Below, piece after piece: positions 1-11,100 of a DNA stretch of 64,000 nt. The first letter of the stretch is position 1; each line of letters begins with the position of its first letter. The notes beneath the pieces were generated by a model, which ran no database searches, was not told the origin of the DNA, and worked only from the letters and a program-made list of their open reading frames with translations. Source of the DNA: Planctomycetota bacterium (GTDB lineage Bacteria; Planctomycetota; Phycisphaerae; Phycisphaerales; SM1A02). The DNA is taken from contig JADFIR010000007.1 of NCBI GenBank assembly GCA_022566535.1, positions 1 through 64,000 on the forward strand, given 5' to 3'. The position numbers and the translations under genes were made by a program.

Positions 1-1
1 G

Positions 2-1285
2 AGCACCGGCGGCCTGATTACGTCGATCTCCCTCGGGCAGCAGGCCGAGCGGCGCGAGCGAGAAACGATCGAAGCTCGCGATCAACTGCAAACCGTCGTC
101 GATTTCCAATCCTCGATGCTCGGCGGTATTGACCCGGAGGGCATGGGTCGCGGCATCTTCGCCAACCTGCGAGACGGCATCCGAGAATCCCTCAACGCGC
201 AGGCGGCGACGCAGGACGACACAACCGCGGCCATTAGCTTCTTTGACGATTCGGTAAGACGCGTTAATCCCACCGACCTGGCGCGCAGGGTCATCGACGA
301 GCATGTGCTGTCGCGGGCGGTGGAGACGATCGAAAGGGAATTCACCGACCAGCCCCTCGTCCGCGCTGCGCTTCAGCGGACGGTGGCGAACACGTATCGG
401 GCCATCGGCCTATACGAACCCGCGATGCCGTTGCAGGAAGCGGCGCTTCAGACCCGTCGTGAGAAACTGGGCGACGGCCACCCGGACACACTGGGCTCGA
501 TCAACGAGATGGGCGTCCTGCTCACGTCGATGGCCCAGTACGCCGAGGCCGAGCCGTACTTCCGCGAGGCGCTGGAGGGCCGCCGCCGCGTCCTGGGCGA
601 CGACCACCCGAACACGCTGCACTCGATCAACAACATGGGCTTTCTGCTGCAGTCCCAGGGCAAGCTCGCCGAGGCCGAGCCCTACTACCGCGAGGCGCTG
701 GAGGGCCACCGCCGGGTCCTCGGCGACGACCACCCGGACACGCTGGCCTCGATCAACAACATGGGCTCTCTGCTGCGGTCCCAGGGCAAGCTCACCGAGG
801 CCGAGCCCTACCACGGCGAGGCGCTGGAGGGCAACCGCCGCGTCCTCGGCGACGACCACCCGGGCACGCTGATCTCCAAGAGCAACCTCGCCCTCCTGCT
901 CGTTGATCTCGGTAACGCGGTGGAGGCTGAAGAGCTGGCAGGCGAGGCGGTGGTTGCGGCGCGTGAGACTCTGGGCGCGGAGCACTGGTTCTACGGTAAT
1001 TTCCTCGGCAAGCACGGACGGGCGCTGGCGGCGCTGGAACGGTTCGACGATGCGGAATCGGCGCTGCTCGAGGCGCACGGCATCCTGCAGACTGCGGTGG
1101 GCGATGAGCACCTGCAGACGAAAAGAGTTGTGGGCTATCTGGCCGATCTCTACGACGCCTGGCACGAAGCCGAACCTGGCAGGGGCTACGACGCAAAGGC
1201 CGCCGAGTGGCGCGCGAAGCTGGCGGAAGAAGGTACCGAGGCATCAAGGGACGAAGGGACGAAGGAGAAAGAGAGTGATGAGTGA
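2..1285 (+). CDS. TPR protein, C-terminal part (probably of a Ser/Thr kinase-TPR protein); 5' end lies outside the window
   Basis: The reading frame is open from base 2, so the gene begins upstream of the window; the ATG at 116 is internal. The visible 427 residues start with a charged, helical stretch (QQAERRERETIEARDQ), then a linker with the words IDPEGMGRG, then five consecutive 42-residue kinesin-light-chain type TPR units with the signature LGDDHPDTL. In planctomycetes this arrangement (membrane-proximal helix, linker, TPR array) usually follows an Hsp31/PknB-like Ser/Thr kinase domain and one membrane segment; the kinase itself is not visible, so that is inference. TPR arrays mediate protein-protein contacts. 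The gene ends 310 bases before rplK in a short gagtgat repeat. Confidence 0.8.
   Translation, partial: STGGLITSISLGQQAERRERETIEARDQLQTVVDFQSSMLGGIDPEGMGRGIFANLRDGIRESLNAQAATQDDTTAAISFFDDSVRRVNPTDLARRVIDEHVLSRAVETIEREFTDQPLVRAALQRTVANTYRAIGLYEPAMPLQEAALQTRREKLGDGHPDTLGSINEMGVLLTSMAQYAEAEPYFREALEGRRRVLGDDHPNTLHSINNMGFLLQSQGKLAEAEPYYREALEGHRRVLGDDHPDTLASINNMGSLLRSQGKLTEAEPYHGEALEGNRRVLGDDHPGTLISKSNLALLLVDLGNAVEAEELAGEAVVAARETLGAEHWFYGNFLGKHGRALAALERFDDAESALLEAHGILQTAVGDEHLQTKRVVGYLADLYDAWHEAEPGRGYDAKAAEWRAKLAEEGTEASRDEGTKEKESDE
566..871 (+). repeat. Tandem 126-bp coding repeat (TPR units)
   Basis: Three copies of a 126-bp unit start at 566, 692 and 818, each coding for EALEG-RRVLGDDHP and the rest of a 42-residue TPR. 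The spacing is exact and the DNA is nearly identical, so the array probably grew by recent in-frame duplication and may vary in copy number between strains. Confidence 0.85.
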
Positions 1286-1313
1286 TGAGTGATCAGGGGC
1301 TTGCGCAGTGAAG

Positions 1314-1333
1314 CCGGGCTGTCCTCAGCCCGG
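1314..1333. terminator. Intergenic palindrome after the TPR gene
   Basis: CCGGGCT (1314-1320) and AGCCCGG (1327-1333) form a 7-bp stem with a 6-base loop, 28 bases after the stop codon. No T-run follows. The same stem occurs after ftsY at 43376. It may be a terminator or a dispersed repeat. The rest of 1286-1595 holds the rplK promoter and no gene. Confidence 0.45.
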
Positions 1334-1454
1334 AGGGTCGTCGAACACCGGTCGCGGCACGGAAACCACAGGCAAGTCGGTCGTCACTCGCCTCGGGGAC
1401 GAGCCGGCTCGCTCCGTCTGACGCAGGCCGGGACGGTTGGGTTGTTCAACCACA

Positions 1455-1482
1455 TTGAACGTTCGCTTGCGGATGCTATACT
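1455..1482 (+). promoter_or_regulatory. Promoter of the rplK-rpoC cluster
   Basis: TTGAAC (1455-1460), a 16-base spacer, then TATACT (1477-1482) is a strong sigma70-type promoter. Transcription would start near 1489, giving a leader of about 107 bases before rplK. Confidence 0.7.
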
Positions 1483-1595
1483 CCCGCCTCTCAATCCAGA
1501 CCACACGATCCACTGCCCCTGGAAGCGGCTGCAGGCGGACCACCGCGAATCCGCAAGCGGCTTCGGTGGGGCCTGGTGGAAGGTAGAATCGACCG

Positions 1596-2024
1596 ATGGC
1601 CAAGCGCCTCGAGAAGCAGTTGAAGATTACGGCTCCGGGCGGCCAGGCGACCCCGGCCCCGCCGATCGGCCCAGCCTTAGGCGCAGCCGGGATCAACCCC
1701 GGCCAGTTCATCCAGCAATTCAACGAGCGGACCAAGAACCTCAACGGCAAGGTCGTCGGCTGCCTGATCAGGATCTATCACGACCGGTCGTTCGACTTCG
1801 AGATCAAATCTTCGCCAGCTTCGGTGCTGATCAAGGAAGCGTCGGGCATCGAGAAGGGCTCCGGCTCGCCGGCCGCTGAGAAGGTCGGCGCACTGAGCAC
1901 CGACCAGCTTCGCGCGATCGCTCAGGAGAAGTTTGAAGACCTCAACGCGGGCAGCATCGAGGCCGCGATGAGAATCATCGCAGGCACCGCACGGTCAATG
2001 GGCGTGACGGTTGAGGAGGGTTGA
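1596..2024 (+). CDS. rplK: 50S ribosomal protein L11
   Basis: 142 residues, the usual L11 length. It opens with AKRLEKQLKITAPGG and carries the proline-rich N-terminal hinge (PAPPIGPALGAAGINPGQF) that binds thiostrepton-type antibiotics and translation factors, followed by the rRNA-binding C-terminal domain (IEAAMRIIAGTARSMGV). L11 forms the GTPase-associated stalk base with 23S rRNA and recruits L10-L12. ATG at 1596 follows a weak purine stretch GGAAGG at 1578-1583. First gene of the rplKAJL-rpoBC group; the secE-nusG pair that normally precedes it is absent here. Confidence 0.97.
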   Translation: MAKRLEKQLKITAPGGQATPAPPIGPALGAAGINPGQFIQQFNERTKNLNGKVVGCLIRIYHDRSFDFEIKSSPASVLIKEASGIEKGSGSPAAEKVGALSTDQLRAIAQEKFEDLNAGSIEAAMRIIAGTARSMGVTVEEG

Positions 2025-2028
2025 GCGG

Positions 2029-2706
2029 ATGTCGAACAAACGGGCCGCCGCCAATATCCAGATCGCGGCCAAGACCCAGGGCGCTCAGCCGATCCCCGCG
2101 GCTATTCAAGCCGTCAAGGCGTTCAAGGGGCCTCGGTTCGATCAGACTGTCGAGGTCTGCGTGCACCTGGGCATCGACCCCCGCCAAGCAGATCAGCAGA
2201 TTCGGGGATCGATCTCGATGCCCAAAGGCGTGGGCAAGACCGCGCGGGTCGTTTGCTTTTGCCAATCTGACAAGATCGACGAAGCCAAGGCCGCCGGGGC
2301 CGTCGAGGCCGGGGGTGAGGAGCTTATCAAGAAGATCCAAGGCGGATGGATGGACTTCGACGTCACCATCGCTTCGCCGGACATGATGCGGATGGTCAGC
2401 AAACTTGGCCGAACGCTGGGCCCCAAGGGCTTGATGCCCTCACCCAAAGCGGGAACCGTGACTGCCGACGTGGCGACCGCGGTCAAGGAGTATGCCGCGG
2501 GCAAGCTTGAGTATCGCAATGACGACGGCGGGAACGTTCACAGTGTGCTCGGAAAGATGAGCTTCTCCGATGAGGACCTGATCGAGAATTACGAGCACTT
2601 CATGTCCATGATTGAGAAGGCCAAGCCGGCTTCGTCGAAAGGCCACTACATCAAGAAGTGCGTCATCAGTGGAACGATGACGCCGAGCGTTCTGGTGGAG
2701 GTCTAG
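2029..2706 (+). CDS. rplA: 50S ribosomal protein L1
   Basis: 225 residues, normal for L1. Visible family signatures are MPKGVGKTARVVCF near residue 65, the GRTLGPKGLMPSPKAGTV block near residue 130, and the C-terminal KGHYIKKCVISGTMTPS. L1 binds 23S rRNA in the mobile L1 stalk, assists E-site tRNA release and, in many bacteria, represses its own operon. The ATG at 2029 was chosen over the in-frame TTG at 2011 because GAGGAGG at 2013-2019 sits 9 bases before it. Four bases separate it from the rplK stop, so the two are translationally coupled. Confidence 0.97.
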   Translation: MSNKRAAANIQIAAKTQGAQPIPAAIQAVKAFKGPRFDQTVEVCVHLGIDPRQADQQIRGSISMPKGVGKTARVVCFCQSDKIDEAKAAGAVEAGGEELIKKIQGGWMDFDVTIASPDMMRMVSKLGRTLGPKGLMPSPKAGTVTADVATAVKEYAAGKLEYRNDDGGNVHSVLGKMSFSDEDLIENYEHFMSMIEKAKPASSKGHYIKKCVISGTMTPSVLVEV

Positions 2707-2724
2707 GAGTTCCAGAGCACCCCA

Positions 2725-3270
2725 ATGAGCAAGCCTGTAAAGGAACTCATCCTGGCCGACTATAAGAAGCGCTTTGACGACGTCGAGGCGGCGCTGGTGA
2801 TCGACATCCGCGGCATGGACGCCAACGACAATAACGCCCTTCGCCTGGACCTTGCTTCCAAGGACATCCGGGTGACGATCGTCAAGAACTCCCTGGCCCG
2901 CAAGGCGTTTGCGGGCACCGGTCTGGAGGCGATCATTGGATCGTTGCAAGGGCCCTCGGCGCTGGCCTACGGGGCGGAATCCGTGGTGGACGTGGCCCGC
3001 GAGATGGTGGCGTGGGCCCGAAAACTCGAGCACCTCGATCTTCGAGCGGCGGTGATGGATGGCGAGCTCTTCGAGGGTCAAGCCGGTGTCACGCGCCTGA
3101 GTCAATACCCCACCAGGCTCGAGGCCCAGGCGAAGGTGGTCCAACTGGTACTGGCCCCGGCGGCAACGCTCGTCGCAGCGATGCTCGGTCCGCCATCAGG
3201 CATCCTCAGTATCGTCAAGGAGATCGAAAGGAGGTTATCCGATGAACAAACGATCTCCAAGGCCGGCTAG
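2725..3270 (+). CDS. rplJ: 50S ribosomal protein L10
   Basis: 181 residues. The N-terminal rRNA-binding globular domain reads KELILADYKKRFDDVEAALV and includes the family motif KNSLARKAF; the C-terminal helix (from about residue 135) is where L12 dimers dock. L10 is the scaffold of the ribosomal stalk and, with L12, regulates the operon in well studied bacteria. It lies 18 bases after rplA. The ATG follows AGGAG at 2705-2709, a rather long spacing that overlaps the rplA stop. Confidence 0.96.
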   Translation: MSKPVKELILADYKKRFDDVEAALVIDIRGMDANDNNALRLDLASKDIRVTIVKNSLARKAFAGTGLEAIIGSLQGPSALAYGAESVVDVAREMVAWARKLEHLDLRAAVMDGELFEGQAGVTRLSQYPTRLEAQAKVVQLVLAPAATLVAAMLGPPSGILSIVKEIERRLSDEQTISKAG

Positions 3271-3421
3271 CCCAACACCCGCCGGGGACCACGCGAGTTG
3301 TTTCCCCGAGCGGATGCGTACACTCGTTCAACACGTCCGACTGGCCCGGATGCATCGGGGTTAAATGCCGCGCGGGCGGCACCTCTCGGGCGACGAACCT
3401 TTGCGGTGGAGTTTCAAATCA

Positions 3422-3832
3422 ATGACAGACGAAGCAACCCAGACATTCGAAAAGAAGATCTCGAAGCTCGGCGACGACATCTCCTCCCTGTCGCTCAAGG
3501 AAGCCGTGGACCTCGCTGATTATATGAAGGTAACCTACAACATCGAACCGGCAGCGGCTGGGGCAGCGGTGATGATGGCCGCGCCAGGCGATGCGGGGGA
3601 CCAAGCCGCCGTTGAGGAACAGATCGAGTTCGATGTCATCCTCGAGTCGTTTGGCGAAAAGAAGATCCAGGTGATCAAGGCCGTGCGCGAGGCCACCAGC
3701 CTCGGCCTAAAGGAAGCCAAGGCGCTGGTGGATAGCGCCCCGAAGCCGGTCAAGGAGAAGATCTCCAAGGACGACGCCGAGGCTCTCAAGAGCAAGCTCC
3801 AGGACGTCGGCGCGACGGTCACCATCAAGTAG
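3422..3832 (+). CDS. rplL: 50S ribosomal protein L7/L12
   Basis: 136 residues, a little longer than the usual 120-125. The N-terminal dimerisation part contains the [13 protein letters not shown] helix; an alanine-rich hinge follows; the C-terminal factor-binding domain is unmistakable ([18 protein letters not shown], then [18 protein letters not shown]). Dimers on L10 recruit elongation factors and stimulate GTP hydrolysis. The start at 3422 (MTDEATQ) follows GGTGGAG; an in-frame ATG at 3365 would add 19 unlike residues and was rejected. A 151-base gap separates it from rplJ. Confidence 0.96.
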   Translation: MTDEATQTFEKKISKLGDDISSLSLKEAVDLADYMKVTYNIEPAAAGAAVMMAAPGDAGDQAAVEEQIEFDVILESFGEKKIQVIKAVREATSLGLKEAKALVDSAPKPVKEKISKDDAEALKSKLQDVGATVTIK

Positions 3833-4228
3833 GCAAGAGCTTGGCGCATGGGAGCAGAGGTGTCGCTCGTCCGGGTCGCCGAGCCGTGAGGGGGGATCGG
3901 CTCGACCGCTTCGAGCGGGCTCAGCGGCTGGAACGCAGGCCGCCGGGGCTTTCGACAGGGACCGGCACCTCCAAGGCGGTCTCTGATGGCAGCCGGCCCG
4001 ATGCAGGGAGGCCCGGGCGCGCCGCGGCCCCTCGCCCCCACCGGCCGGTCCGCGATCTTTTTCCATGAAATTCTCAAGATTCACTTGCGTCGGCATTGTT
4101 TTTGTGCTAGGGGCCGCTAGACTAGGGCGATCGGCGGCAGCAACTGTAACTGTACCTAAACCAACTGACCCCCTCACCGGGACGGCGGTCTGCGGCATGC
4201 TTGGCGTGTCGGCCTTCGAGGTGACTTG
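3833..4228 (+). promoter_or_regulatory. rplL-rpoB intergenic region with candidate internal promoter
   Basis: This 396-base gap has no gene. TTGTTT (4096-4101), a 16-base spacer and TAGACT (4118-4123) make a moderate promoter that could give rpoBC its own transcript starting near 4130. An attenuator in this gap, as in enterobacteria, cannot be recognised by eye. Confidence 0.4.
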
Positions 4229-7200
4229 ATGGTTGCAAAGAACGTGCGCGATTTTGCCAAGCGCGGCGATGCGATCGCCGTACCCACGCTCACCCAGGTG
4301 CAGCGCGACTCGTACGAACGCTTCCTTCAACTCAACCAGCCGCAAGACAAGCGCAACCCCAAGTCGGGGTTGGAGGCGTTGCTGCGCGAGGTATTCCCGA
4401 TCCAGTCCTATGACGGAACGATGCGGCTGGAGTACCTCTATTACAAGCTCGACGAGGCCCGTTACACGCCGGATGAATGCCGAGAGCTTCGCCTGACCTA
4501 CGGCATGCCCTTCCGAATCGGGGTGCGGCTGGTGCGTGAAGGCGTGTCGGAGATTCCCGAGGAAGAGATCTACCTTGGGGAGATCCCCATCATGATGGGC
4601 GGTGGCGAGTTCATCGTCAACGGCGCCGAGCGGGTGATCGTCAGCCAACTTCACCGCTCACCGGGGGTGGACTTCGGCATCAGTTCAGCCGTTGGGGACC
4701 GTCCGCTGCACTCGGCCCGCATCATTCCTGAGCGCGGCTCATGGATCGAGCTGGAGGTCACCAAGAAGGATGTGCTGACGATGCGGATCGATCAGTCCAC
4801 GAAGATCGCCGCCACCACGTTCCTGCGCGCTCTGGACGAGCGATACAGCACCATGGACGCGTTGATCGGGTTGTTCTATGACATTCAGGAGATCAAGCTC
4901 GAGAAGCTCCGTCCTGAGCACTACACGGCCGAGCCGATCATCGATGAGGATGGGGTTGAAGTACGCCGCGCGGGGGAACAGATCGGTGATGCGATTGAGA
5001 AGATCCTCGCTCAGAGCTGGACCACCGTCCGCGTCATCCAAGACCCCGGCGATCCGCTGCTGCTCAATACGCTCGCGGAGGAAAAGCTTGATTTCCTCGG
5101 GGAGGTGACGGAACACGAAGCGGCGCTATTGAAGATTTACGGTCGGCTGCGGCCGGGGAACCCCCCTCAGGTCGAGAAGGCACGTTCCTTGTTCCACGAA
5201 AAGTTCTTCGACGAGAATCGCTATCGGCTAGGCAAAGTCGGCCGGTTCCGTATCAACCGCAAATTCGAAATGGACGTCCCGGAGGACGTGATGCACATCC
5301 GTGCCGAGGACTTCCTCGCGGTGATCCGATACATCATGGATTTGCGGGCGAAGCGCAACAAGGCCCACGTGGACGACATCGATCACCTTGGCAACCGGCG
5401 GCTCCGCACCCTCGACGAACTGGCTATTGAGGAGATGCGCAAGGGCTCCCTCAAGCTGCGGCGGACCGTCCAAGAACGCATGAGCATCAAGGATCCGGAT
5501 GAGCTGAGCAAGATCGCGGACCTCGTCAACTCGAAATCCATTAGTAGTGCCATTGAATTCTTCTTCGGCCGCAGTGAGCTGTCCCAGGTGGTCGATCAGA
5601 CAAACCCGCTTTCGATGTTGGTGCACGAGCGCCGCCTGTCGGCGTTAGGCCCGGGCGGGCTGAACCGCAAGCGGGCCGGCTTCGAGGTCCGCGACGTCCA
5701 CATCTCACACTATGGGCGCATCTGTCCAATCGAAACGCCCGAGGGCACCAACATCGGGCTGATCGCATCACTGGGCATCTACAGCAAAATTGACGAGTAC
5801 GGCTTCTTGCTCACACCATATCGCAACGTCAAGAAGAGCAAGGTGACTGGCGAGGTGGAGTACCTGCGGGCGGACCAGGAGATGAAGGCGATACTCGCTA
5901 CTTCTGACGTGCTCGATGAGTCCGGTCGGATTACCCAGCGGCAGGTCCTGGCCCGAGTCAGCGGCGACCTGTCTCAGGTCGATGCCTCAGACGTGCAATA
6001 CGTGGATATCTCACCAAAGCAGACGGTCGGGGTGTCGGCAGCGCTGATCCCGTTCCTCGAACATGATGATGCCAACCGCGCCCTGATGGGGTCCAACATG
6101 CAGCGGCAGGCGGTACCGGTGATCAAACCCGATCCCCCGATCGTCGCCACCGGCATGGAGAGGATCGTGGGCGAGTACTCGGGTATGATCGTCAACGCCA
6201 AGAGAGGAGGGACCGTCACCTACGTTGATGCGGATCGTATCGTTATCGACAACGCTGATGAATACGAGCTTCGCAAGTTCGTCGGTCTCAACGAACGCAC
6301 GTGCCAGAATCAGAAGCCGATCGTCCGACTGGGACAAAAGGTTAAGGAAAGGCAAATCCTCGCCGACGGCGCGTCTACCATACACGGCCAGCTGGCCATC
6401 GGCAAGAACATTCTGGTCGCGTTCAGTACCTTTGACGGCTACAACTTCGAGGATGCGATCGTTATCTCCGAGCGTTTGGTCAAGGAGGACGTGTTCACGT
6501 CGATTCACATTGAGAGCTTCGATGTCGAAGTTCGCGAGACGAAGCTGGGGCGTGAAGAGTTCACACGCGACATTCCCAACGTCTCGGAGAAGATGCTGTC
6601 GAACCTCGATGAGAACGGCGTGATCCGCATCGGGGCCCGCGTAAACCCCGGCGACATCCTCGTCGGCAAGGTCAGCCCCAAGAGCAAATCGGAGCTGACT
6701 CCAGAGGAAAAACTGCTGCATGCGATCTTCGGCCGAGCCGGCGAGGATGTGAAGAACGACTCCCTGGAAGTTCCCGCAGGCACCGCAGGAATGGTCATCG
6801 GCGCCAAGCGGTTTAGCCGCCGAATGCACCTCTCCGACGAACAGAAAAGGGACGTCAAGAAAAATACGGCCAAGTACGAGCGTCAGATGAACGCCAAGGC
6901 CATCACGTTGTTCCGGCAGATGGTCCGCCAAATGAACGAGGTGCTCGGTACGGAGATGGTGGATCCCTCGACGCGACAGAAGGTCGGGGCGTCAGATATC
7001 CCCGAGGTCATCCTGGAACAGATCGAGACCTTCGATTCGAAATGGATCAAAGGGAACAAGGATGCCAAGGCTCATGCGGAGAGGATTCACGATCAATTCT
7101 GGCCCCGAATTATCGCCATTGAACAGGAGCGGGAACGCAAGCTCGCGCACATGAAGCGCGGTGATGAACTGCCCTCGGGTGTGTTGGAGATGGTCAAAGT

Positions 7201-8014
7201 CTACCTGGCCACTAAGCGCCAACTGGCCGTCGGCGACAAGATGGCCGGACGGCACGGCAATAAGGGCGTCATCTCCCGCATTGTTCCTGAGGAGGACATG
7301 CCGTTCCTCGAGGACGGGACGCCGGTGGATCTGCTGCTGAATCCCCTCGGCGTGCCGTCACGGATGAATGTTGGCCAAATCCTTGAGACGCACCTGGGTT
7401 GGGCGGCGGCGGTACTGGGTTTTCAGGCGGTTACTCCTGTCTTCGACGGGGCAACTGAAGAGGAGGTGCTCGCCACCATTGACGAGGCGAACGACCACGT
7501 TCAACAGCGCCTCGCACGGTTCGAAGAGACGGGCGAGGCCCCCGGCGACTCCCGCGAACTGCTTGTTCGTCTGCCCTATGGCGGCAAGGTGCAGCTTTAC
7601 GACGGGCGAACGGGCGAGCCATTTCATCAGAAGACAACCGTCGGGTATCTGTACATGCTCAAGCTTCACCACCTGGTGGATGACAAGATCCACGCCCGGG
7701 CCACCGGGCCGTACAGCCTGATTACGCAGCAACCGCTTGGCGGCAAGGCCAGAACCGGAGGCCAGCGCTTCGGCGAGATGGAAGTCTGGGCCTTGGAAGG
7801 CTACGGCGCGGCCTACGTCCTCCAGGAACTGCTCACCGTCAAGAGCGACGATGTGGAAGGACGCACCAAAATCTACGACTCAATGGTCAAGGGCATCAAC
7901 ACACTCGAAGCCGGCATGCCGGTCGTCTTTGACGTGCTGTGTTATGAAATCAAAGGCCTCGGTCTGAACATCACGCTTGAGAAACAGCAACTTGAAGGGG
8001 TAAGTCTCTTGTAA
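4229..8014 (+). CDS. rpoB: DNA-directed RNA polymerase beta subunit
   Basis: 1261 residues, somewhat shorter than the 1342 of E. coli. The protein forms half of the catalytic cleft. The rifampicin region (about 5565-5690) reads [20 protein letters not shown], then RLSALGPGG, and keeps the sensitive-type Gln, Asp, His and Ser residues. The active-site block [20 protein letters not shown] lies near 7234 and the C-terminal clamp segment ([16 protein letters not shown]) near 7765. ATG 4229 follows GAGGTGA at 4218-4224; a TTG three bases upstream is less likely. It is separated by 116 bases from rpoC, with which it is surely co-transcribed. Confidence 0.98.
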   Translation: MVAKNVRDFAKRGDAIAVPTLTQVQRDSYERFLQLNQPQDKRNPKSGLEALLREVFPIQSYDGTMRLEYLYYKLDEARYTPDECRELRLTYGMPFRIGVRLVREGVSEIPEEEIYLGEIPIMMGGGEFIVNGAERVIVSQLHRSPGVDFGISSAVGDRPLHSARIIPERGSWIELEVTKKDVLTMRIDQSTKIAATTFLRALDERYSTMDALIGLFYDIQEIKLEKLRPEHYTAEPIIDEDGVEVRRAGEQIGDAIEKILAQSWTTVRVIQDPGDPLLLNTLAEEKLDFLGEVTEHEAALLKIYGRLRPGNPPQVEKARSLFHEKFFDENRYRLGKVGRFRINRKFEMDVPEDVMHIRAEDFLAVIRYIMDLRAKRNKAHVDDIDHLGNRRLRTLDELAIEEMRKGSLKLRRTVQERMSIKDPDELSKIADLVNSKSISSAIEFFFGRSELSQVVDQTNPLSMLVHERRLSALGPGGLNRKRAGFEVRDVHISHYGRICPIETPEGTNIGLIASLGIYSKIDEYGFLLTPYRNVKKSKVTGEVEYLRADQEMKAILATSDVLDESGRITQRQVLARVSGDLSQVDASDVQYVDISPKQTVGVSAALIPFLEHDDANRALMGSNMQRQAVPVIKPDPPIVATGMERIVGEYSGMIVNAKRGGTVTYVDADRIVIDNADEYELRKFVGLNERTCQNQKPIVRLGQKVKERQILADGASTIHGQLAIGKNILVAFSTFDGYNFEDAIVISERLVKEDVFTSIHIESFDVEVRETKLGREEFTRDIPNVSEKMLSNLDENGVIRIGARVNPGDILVGKVSPKSKSELTPEEKLLHAIFGRAGEDVKNDSLEVPAGTAGMVIGAKRFSRRMHLSDEQKRDVKKNTAKYERQMNAKAITLFRQMVRQMNEVLGTEMVDPSTRQKVGASDIPEVILEQIETFDSKWIKGNKDAKAHAERIHDQFWPRIIAIEQERERKLAHMKRGDELPSGVLEMVKVYLATKRQLAVGDKMAGRHGNKGVISRIVPEEDMPFLEDGTPVDLLLNPLGVPSRMNVGQILETHLGWAAAVLGFQAVTPVFDGATEEEVLATIDEANDHVQQRLARFEETGEAPGDSRELLVRLPYGGKVQLYDGRTGEPFHQKTTVGYLYMLKLHHLVDDKIHARATGPYSLITQQPLGGKARTGGQRFGEMEVWALEGYGAAYVLQELLTVKSDDVEGRTKIYDSMVKGINTLEAGMPVVFDVLCYEIKGLGLNITLEKQQLEGVSLL

Positions 8015-8130
8015 TCGAGCTTCCGGCGGTCTGCCGTCGGCGATCGGCTCGATTGCCGGCGACAGACGGTTGATCGCTGCCGCCCACATTCTTGAACCGC
8101 ACGTTGAACGCTAGGAGTTGAGTGCTACCC

Positions 8131-11100
8131 ATGGCCGAAAACGTCTACGACCGCGTCAATGACTACGGTTCGGTGAAGATCACTCTGGCCGGCCCCAACG
8201 ACATCCGAAGTTGGAGTTTCGGCGAGGTGAAGAAACCTGAGACCATCAACTACCGGACGTATCGCCCGGAGCGGGACGGGTTGTTCTGCGAGCGGATCTT
8301 CGGTCCGGAGCGCGACTACGAGTGTGCCTGCGGGAAGTACAAGGGCACCAAGTACAAGGGCATCATCTGCGACCGTTGCGGAGTAAAGGTGACCCATAGC
8401 CGCGTCCGCCGCAAGCGCATGGGCCACATCAACCTCGCCGCGCCGATTACCCACATCTGGTTCTTCAAGGCCTTGCCCAGCCGGCTGGGGGCGCTGCTGG
8501 CCATGAAGACCGCCGACCTGGAGAAGATCATCTATTTCCAGGACTACGTCGTGAACGATCCAGGGACAACCGACCTGCAGTACAAGCAGGTGCTTACTGA
8601 AGACGAGTATCGAGCGGCCGTTGAGAATTTCGGCAGTTCTTCCTTCACCGCGTTGATGGGCGCCGAGGCGATCCGAGATTTGCTCGATCAGCTCAAGCTG
8701 GAGGATACCTCCCAGCAGCTGCGCGATGACTTGACCAAGACCCGCAGCAAACAGAAGATCAAGGACCTCTCCAAGAGGCTCAAGCTGGTCGAGCAGCTCC
8801 GACTTAGCGAGAACGACCCGGCCTGGATGGTCATGGACGTGATTCCGGTCATCCCGCCCGACTTGCGGCCGTTGGTGTTGCTTGAAAGCGGCAACTTCGC
8901 CACGAGCGATCTCAACGATCTGTACCGGCGGATCATTAACCGCAATAACCGGCTCAAGAAGCTGATGGACCTCAATGCGCCGGAGGTCATCATCCGAAAC
9001 GAGAAGCGAATGCTTCAGCAGGCGGTGGATGCGCTGTTCGACAACGGCCGGTGTCGGCGACCGGTTTTGGGATCCTCTAATCGGCCGTTGAAATCGCTGA
9101 CCGATATGATCAAGGGCAAGCAGGGCAGGTTCCGCGAGAATCTGCTGGGCAAGCGCGTGGACTACTCCGCTCGCTCGGTCATCGTGGTGGGACCCGAGTT
9201 GAGCCTGCACCAGTGCGGATTGCCCAAGAAGATCGCGCTGGAGCTATACCAGCCGTTCATCATCCGCAAGCTGAAAGAGCACGGCCTGGCCGACACCATC
9301 AAGAGCGCCAAGCGCATGCTCGATCGTCGTGAGCCCGAGGTGTGGGACATCCTTGAGCAGGTGATCTACCAGCATCCCGTGCTGCTGAACCGAGCCCCGA
9401 CTCTGCACCGGATGGGCATTCAGGCGTTCGAGCCGGTGTTGGTCGAAGGCAACGCCATCATGATCCACCCGCTCGTCTGCACAGCCTACAACGCCGACTT
9501 CGACGGCGACCAGATGGCGGTGCACCTGCCGCTGTCGGTCGAGGCTCAGGCCGAAGCGCACGTGCTGATGCTTTCGACCCACAACATCTTCTCACCCTCC
9601 AACGGCGAACCAATTGTCTCCCCGAGCCAGGACATCGTCATGGGTATCTTCTTCCTCACCGTCAGCAGCGACGAGGAGGATCAACGTACGGAGGAGAAAC
9701 TTCCAAGGTTCAAGGACCCGCACGAAGCGATGCTGGCGTTCGACCTCGGGCGCATTGGCCTGCAAGACCGTATTGTCGTTCGCATGAATCGCTTCGATGA
9801 GATTGTGTGCTCTGAAAGAGGTCCCATAGAACCTATTCCCAAACATCACCGCGTCGTGACCACCATCGGCCGAGTCCAGTTCAGCGACATCCTGGCCAGC
9901 GGAATGCCCTTCTATAACTGCCCGCTCAGCATGAAGGGATGCAGCCGGGTGATCGACGACACCTATCGCCGGCTCGGCCGGCCCGCAACACTTCAGATGC
10001 TCGACGACATCAAGGAGGTCGGCTTCAAGATGTCCACGAGTTCAGGACTGTCCATCGGCATCACCGATATCCGCGTTCCCGCCAACAAGCAGCAGCTGAT
10101 TGATGAGACGCAGAAGAAGGTCGATCGTGTGGAAAAGAACTACCAGGCCGGGGCGATCACTGAACGAGAACGGCACAATCAGCTGCTCGACCTGTGGGCT
10201 CACTGTCGCGAAGAGGTCACCAAGAGTCTGCTTGAGACGCTAAAGAACGACCGACGTGATCCGGCCAACCATCAAGAGCTGCCAATCGATTCCAAGGAGG
10301 GCGAACGGTATCTCAACCCCGTCTTCCTAATGTCCCATTCGGGTGCTCGCGGCAACATCAGTCAGATGCAGCAGCTTGCGGGCATGCGCGGGCTGATGGC
10401 CAAACCCTCGGGCGAGATCATCGAAACCCCCATCCGCGCGAATTTCCGTGAAGGTCTCAACGTCCTGGAGTATTTCTCCTCCACCCATGGTGCCCGGAAG
10501 GGTCTTGCGGACACCGCACTGAAAACCGCCGACTCGGGATACCTCACCCGCAAGCTCTATGATGTCGCTCAGGCCGTCGTGGTGCTCGAACGCGATTGCT
10601 CCACCAAACGAGGAATTGCCAAGCGGGCGATCTACAAGGGTGAGGAAGTTGACGTCCCCTTGCGTGATGTGATCATCGGGCGAACGAGCCTGCACAACAT
10701 CATCAATCCGATTACCGACGCATCGATCGTCAACGAGAACGAATTGATCACTACGGAAATCGCGGCGAAGATTGAGGCTCTGGGCATCGACTCAGTGCAA
10801 GTCCGTAGCTCGCTCACTTGCGATACCCCTCGCGGAGTCTGTGCCAAATGTTATGGCATGGACATGTCCACCGGGCAGTTGGTCGAGGAGGGCTTGGCCG
10901 CAGGTACCGTAGCCGCACAGTCGATCGGTGAGCCGGGAACTCAGTTAACGATGCGGACGTTTCACACCGGCGGCATCGCCTCTCATGGATTGGTCGAGAA
11001 CAGCTATCGGAGCAACTCCTCCGGCACCGTTGATATCCGCGAGTGCAACCATGTTAAGGTCGAGACCGAGTCGGGTACTGTGATGATCGCTCTCAAGCGC

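Noticed and set aside
1289-1879. 196-codon plus-strand frame running from the TPR gene into rplK
   Set aside because: It covers a promoter and then reads rplK out of frame.
3707-4654. 315-codon minus-strand frame across rplL-rpoB
   Set aside because: Antisense to two unmistakable genes and without family features.
5565-5690. Possible rifampicin-resistance changes in rpoB
   Set aside because: The key Gln, Asp, His and Ser positions are all of the sensitive type.
6011-6931. 306-codon minus-strand frame inside rpoB
   Set aside because: Antisense to conserved rpoB sequence.
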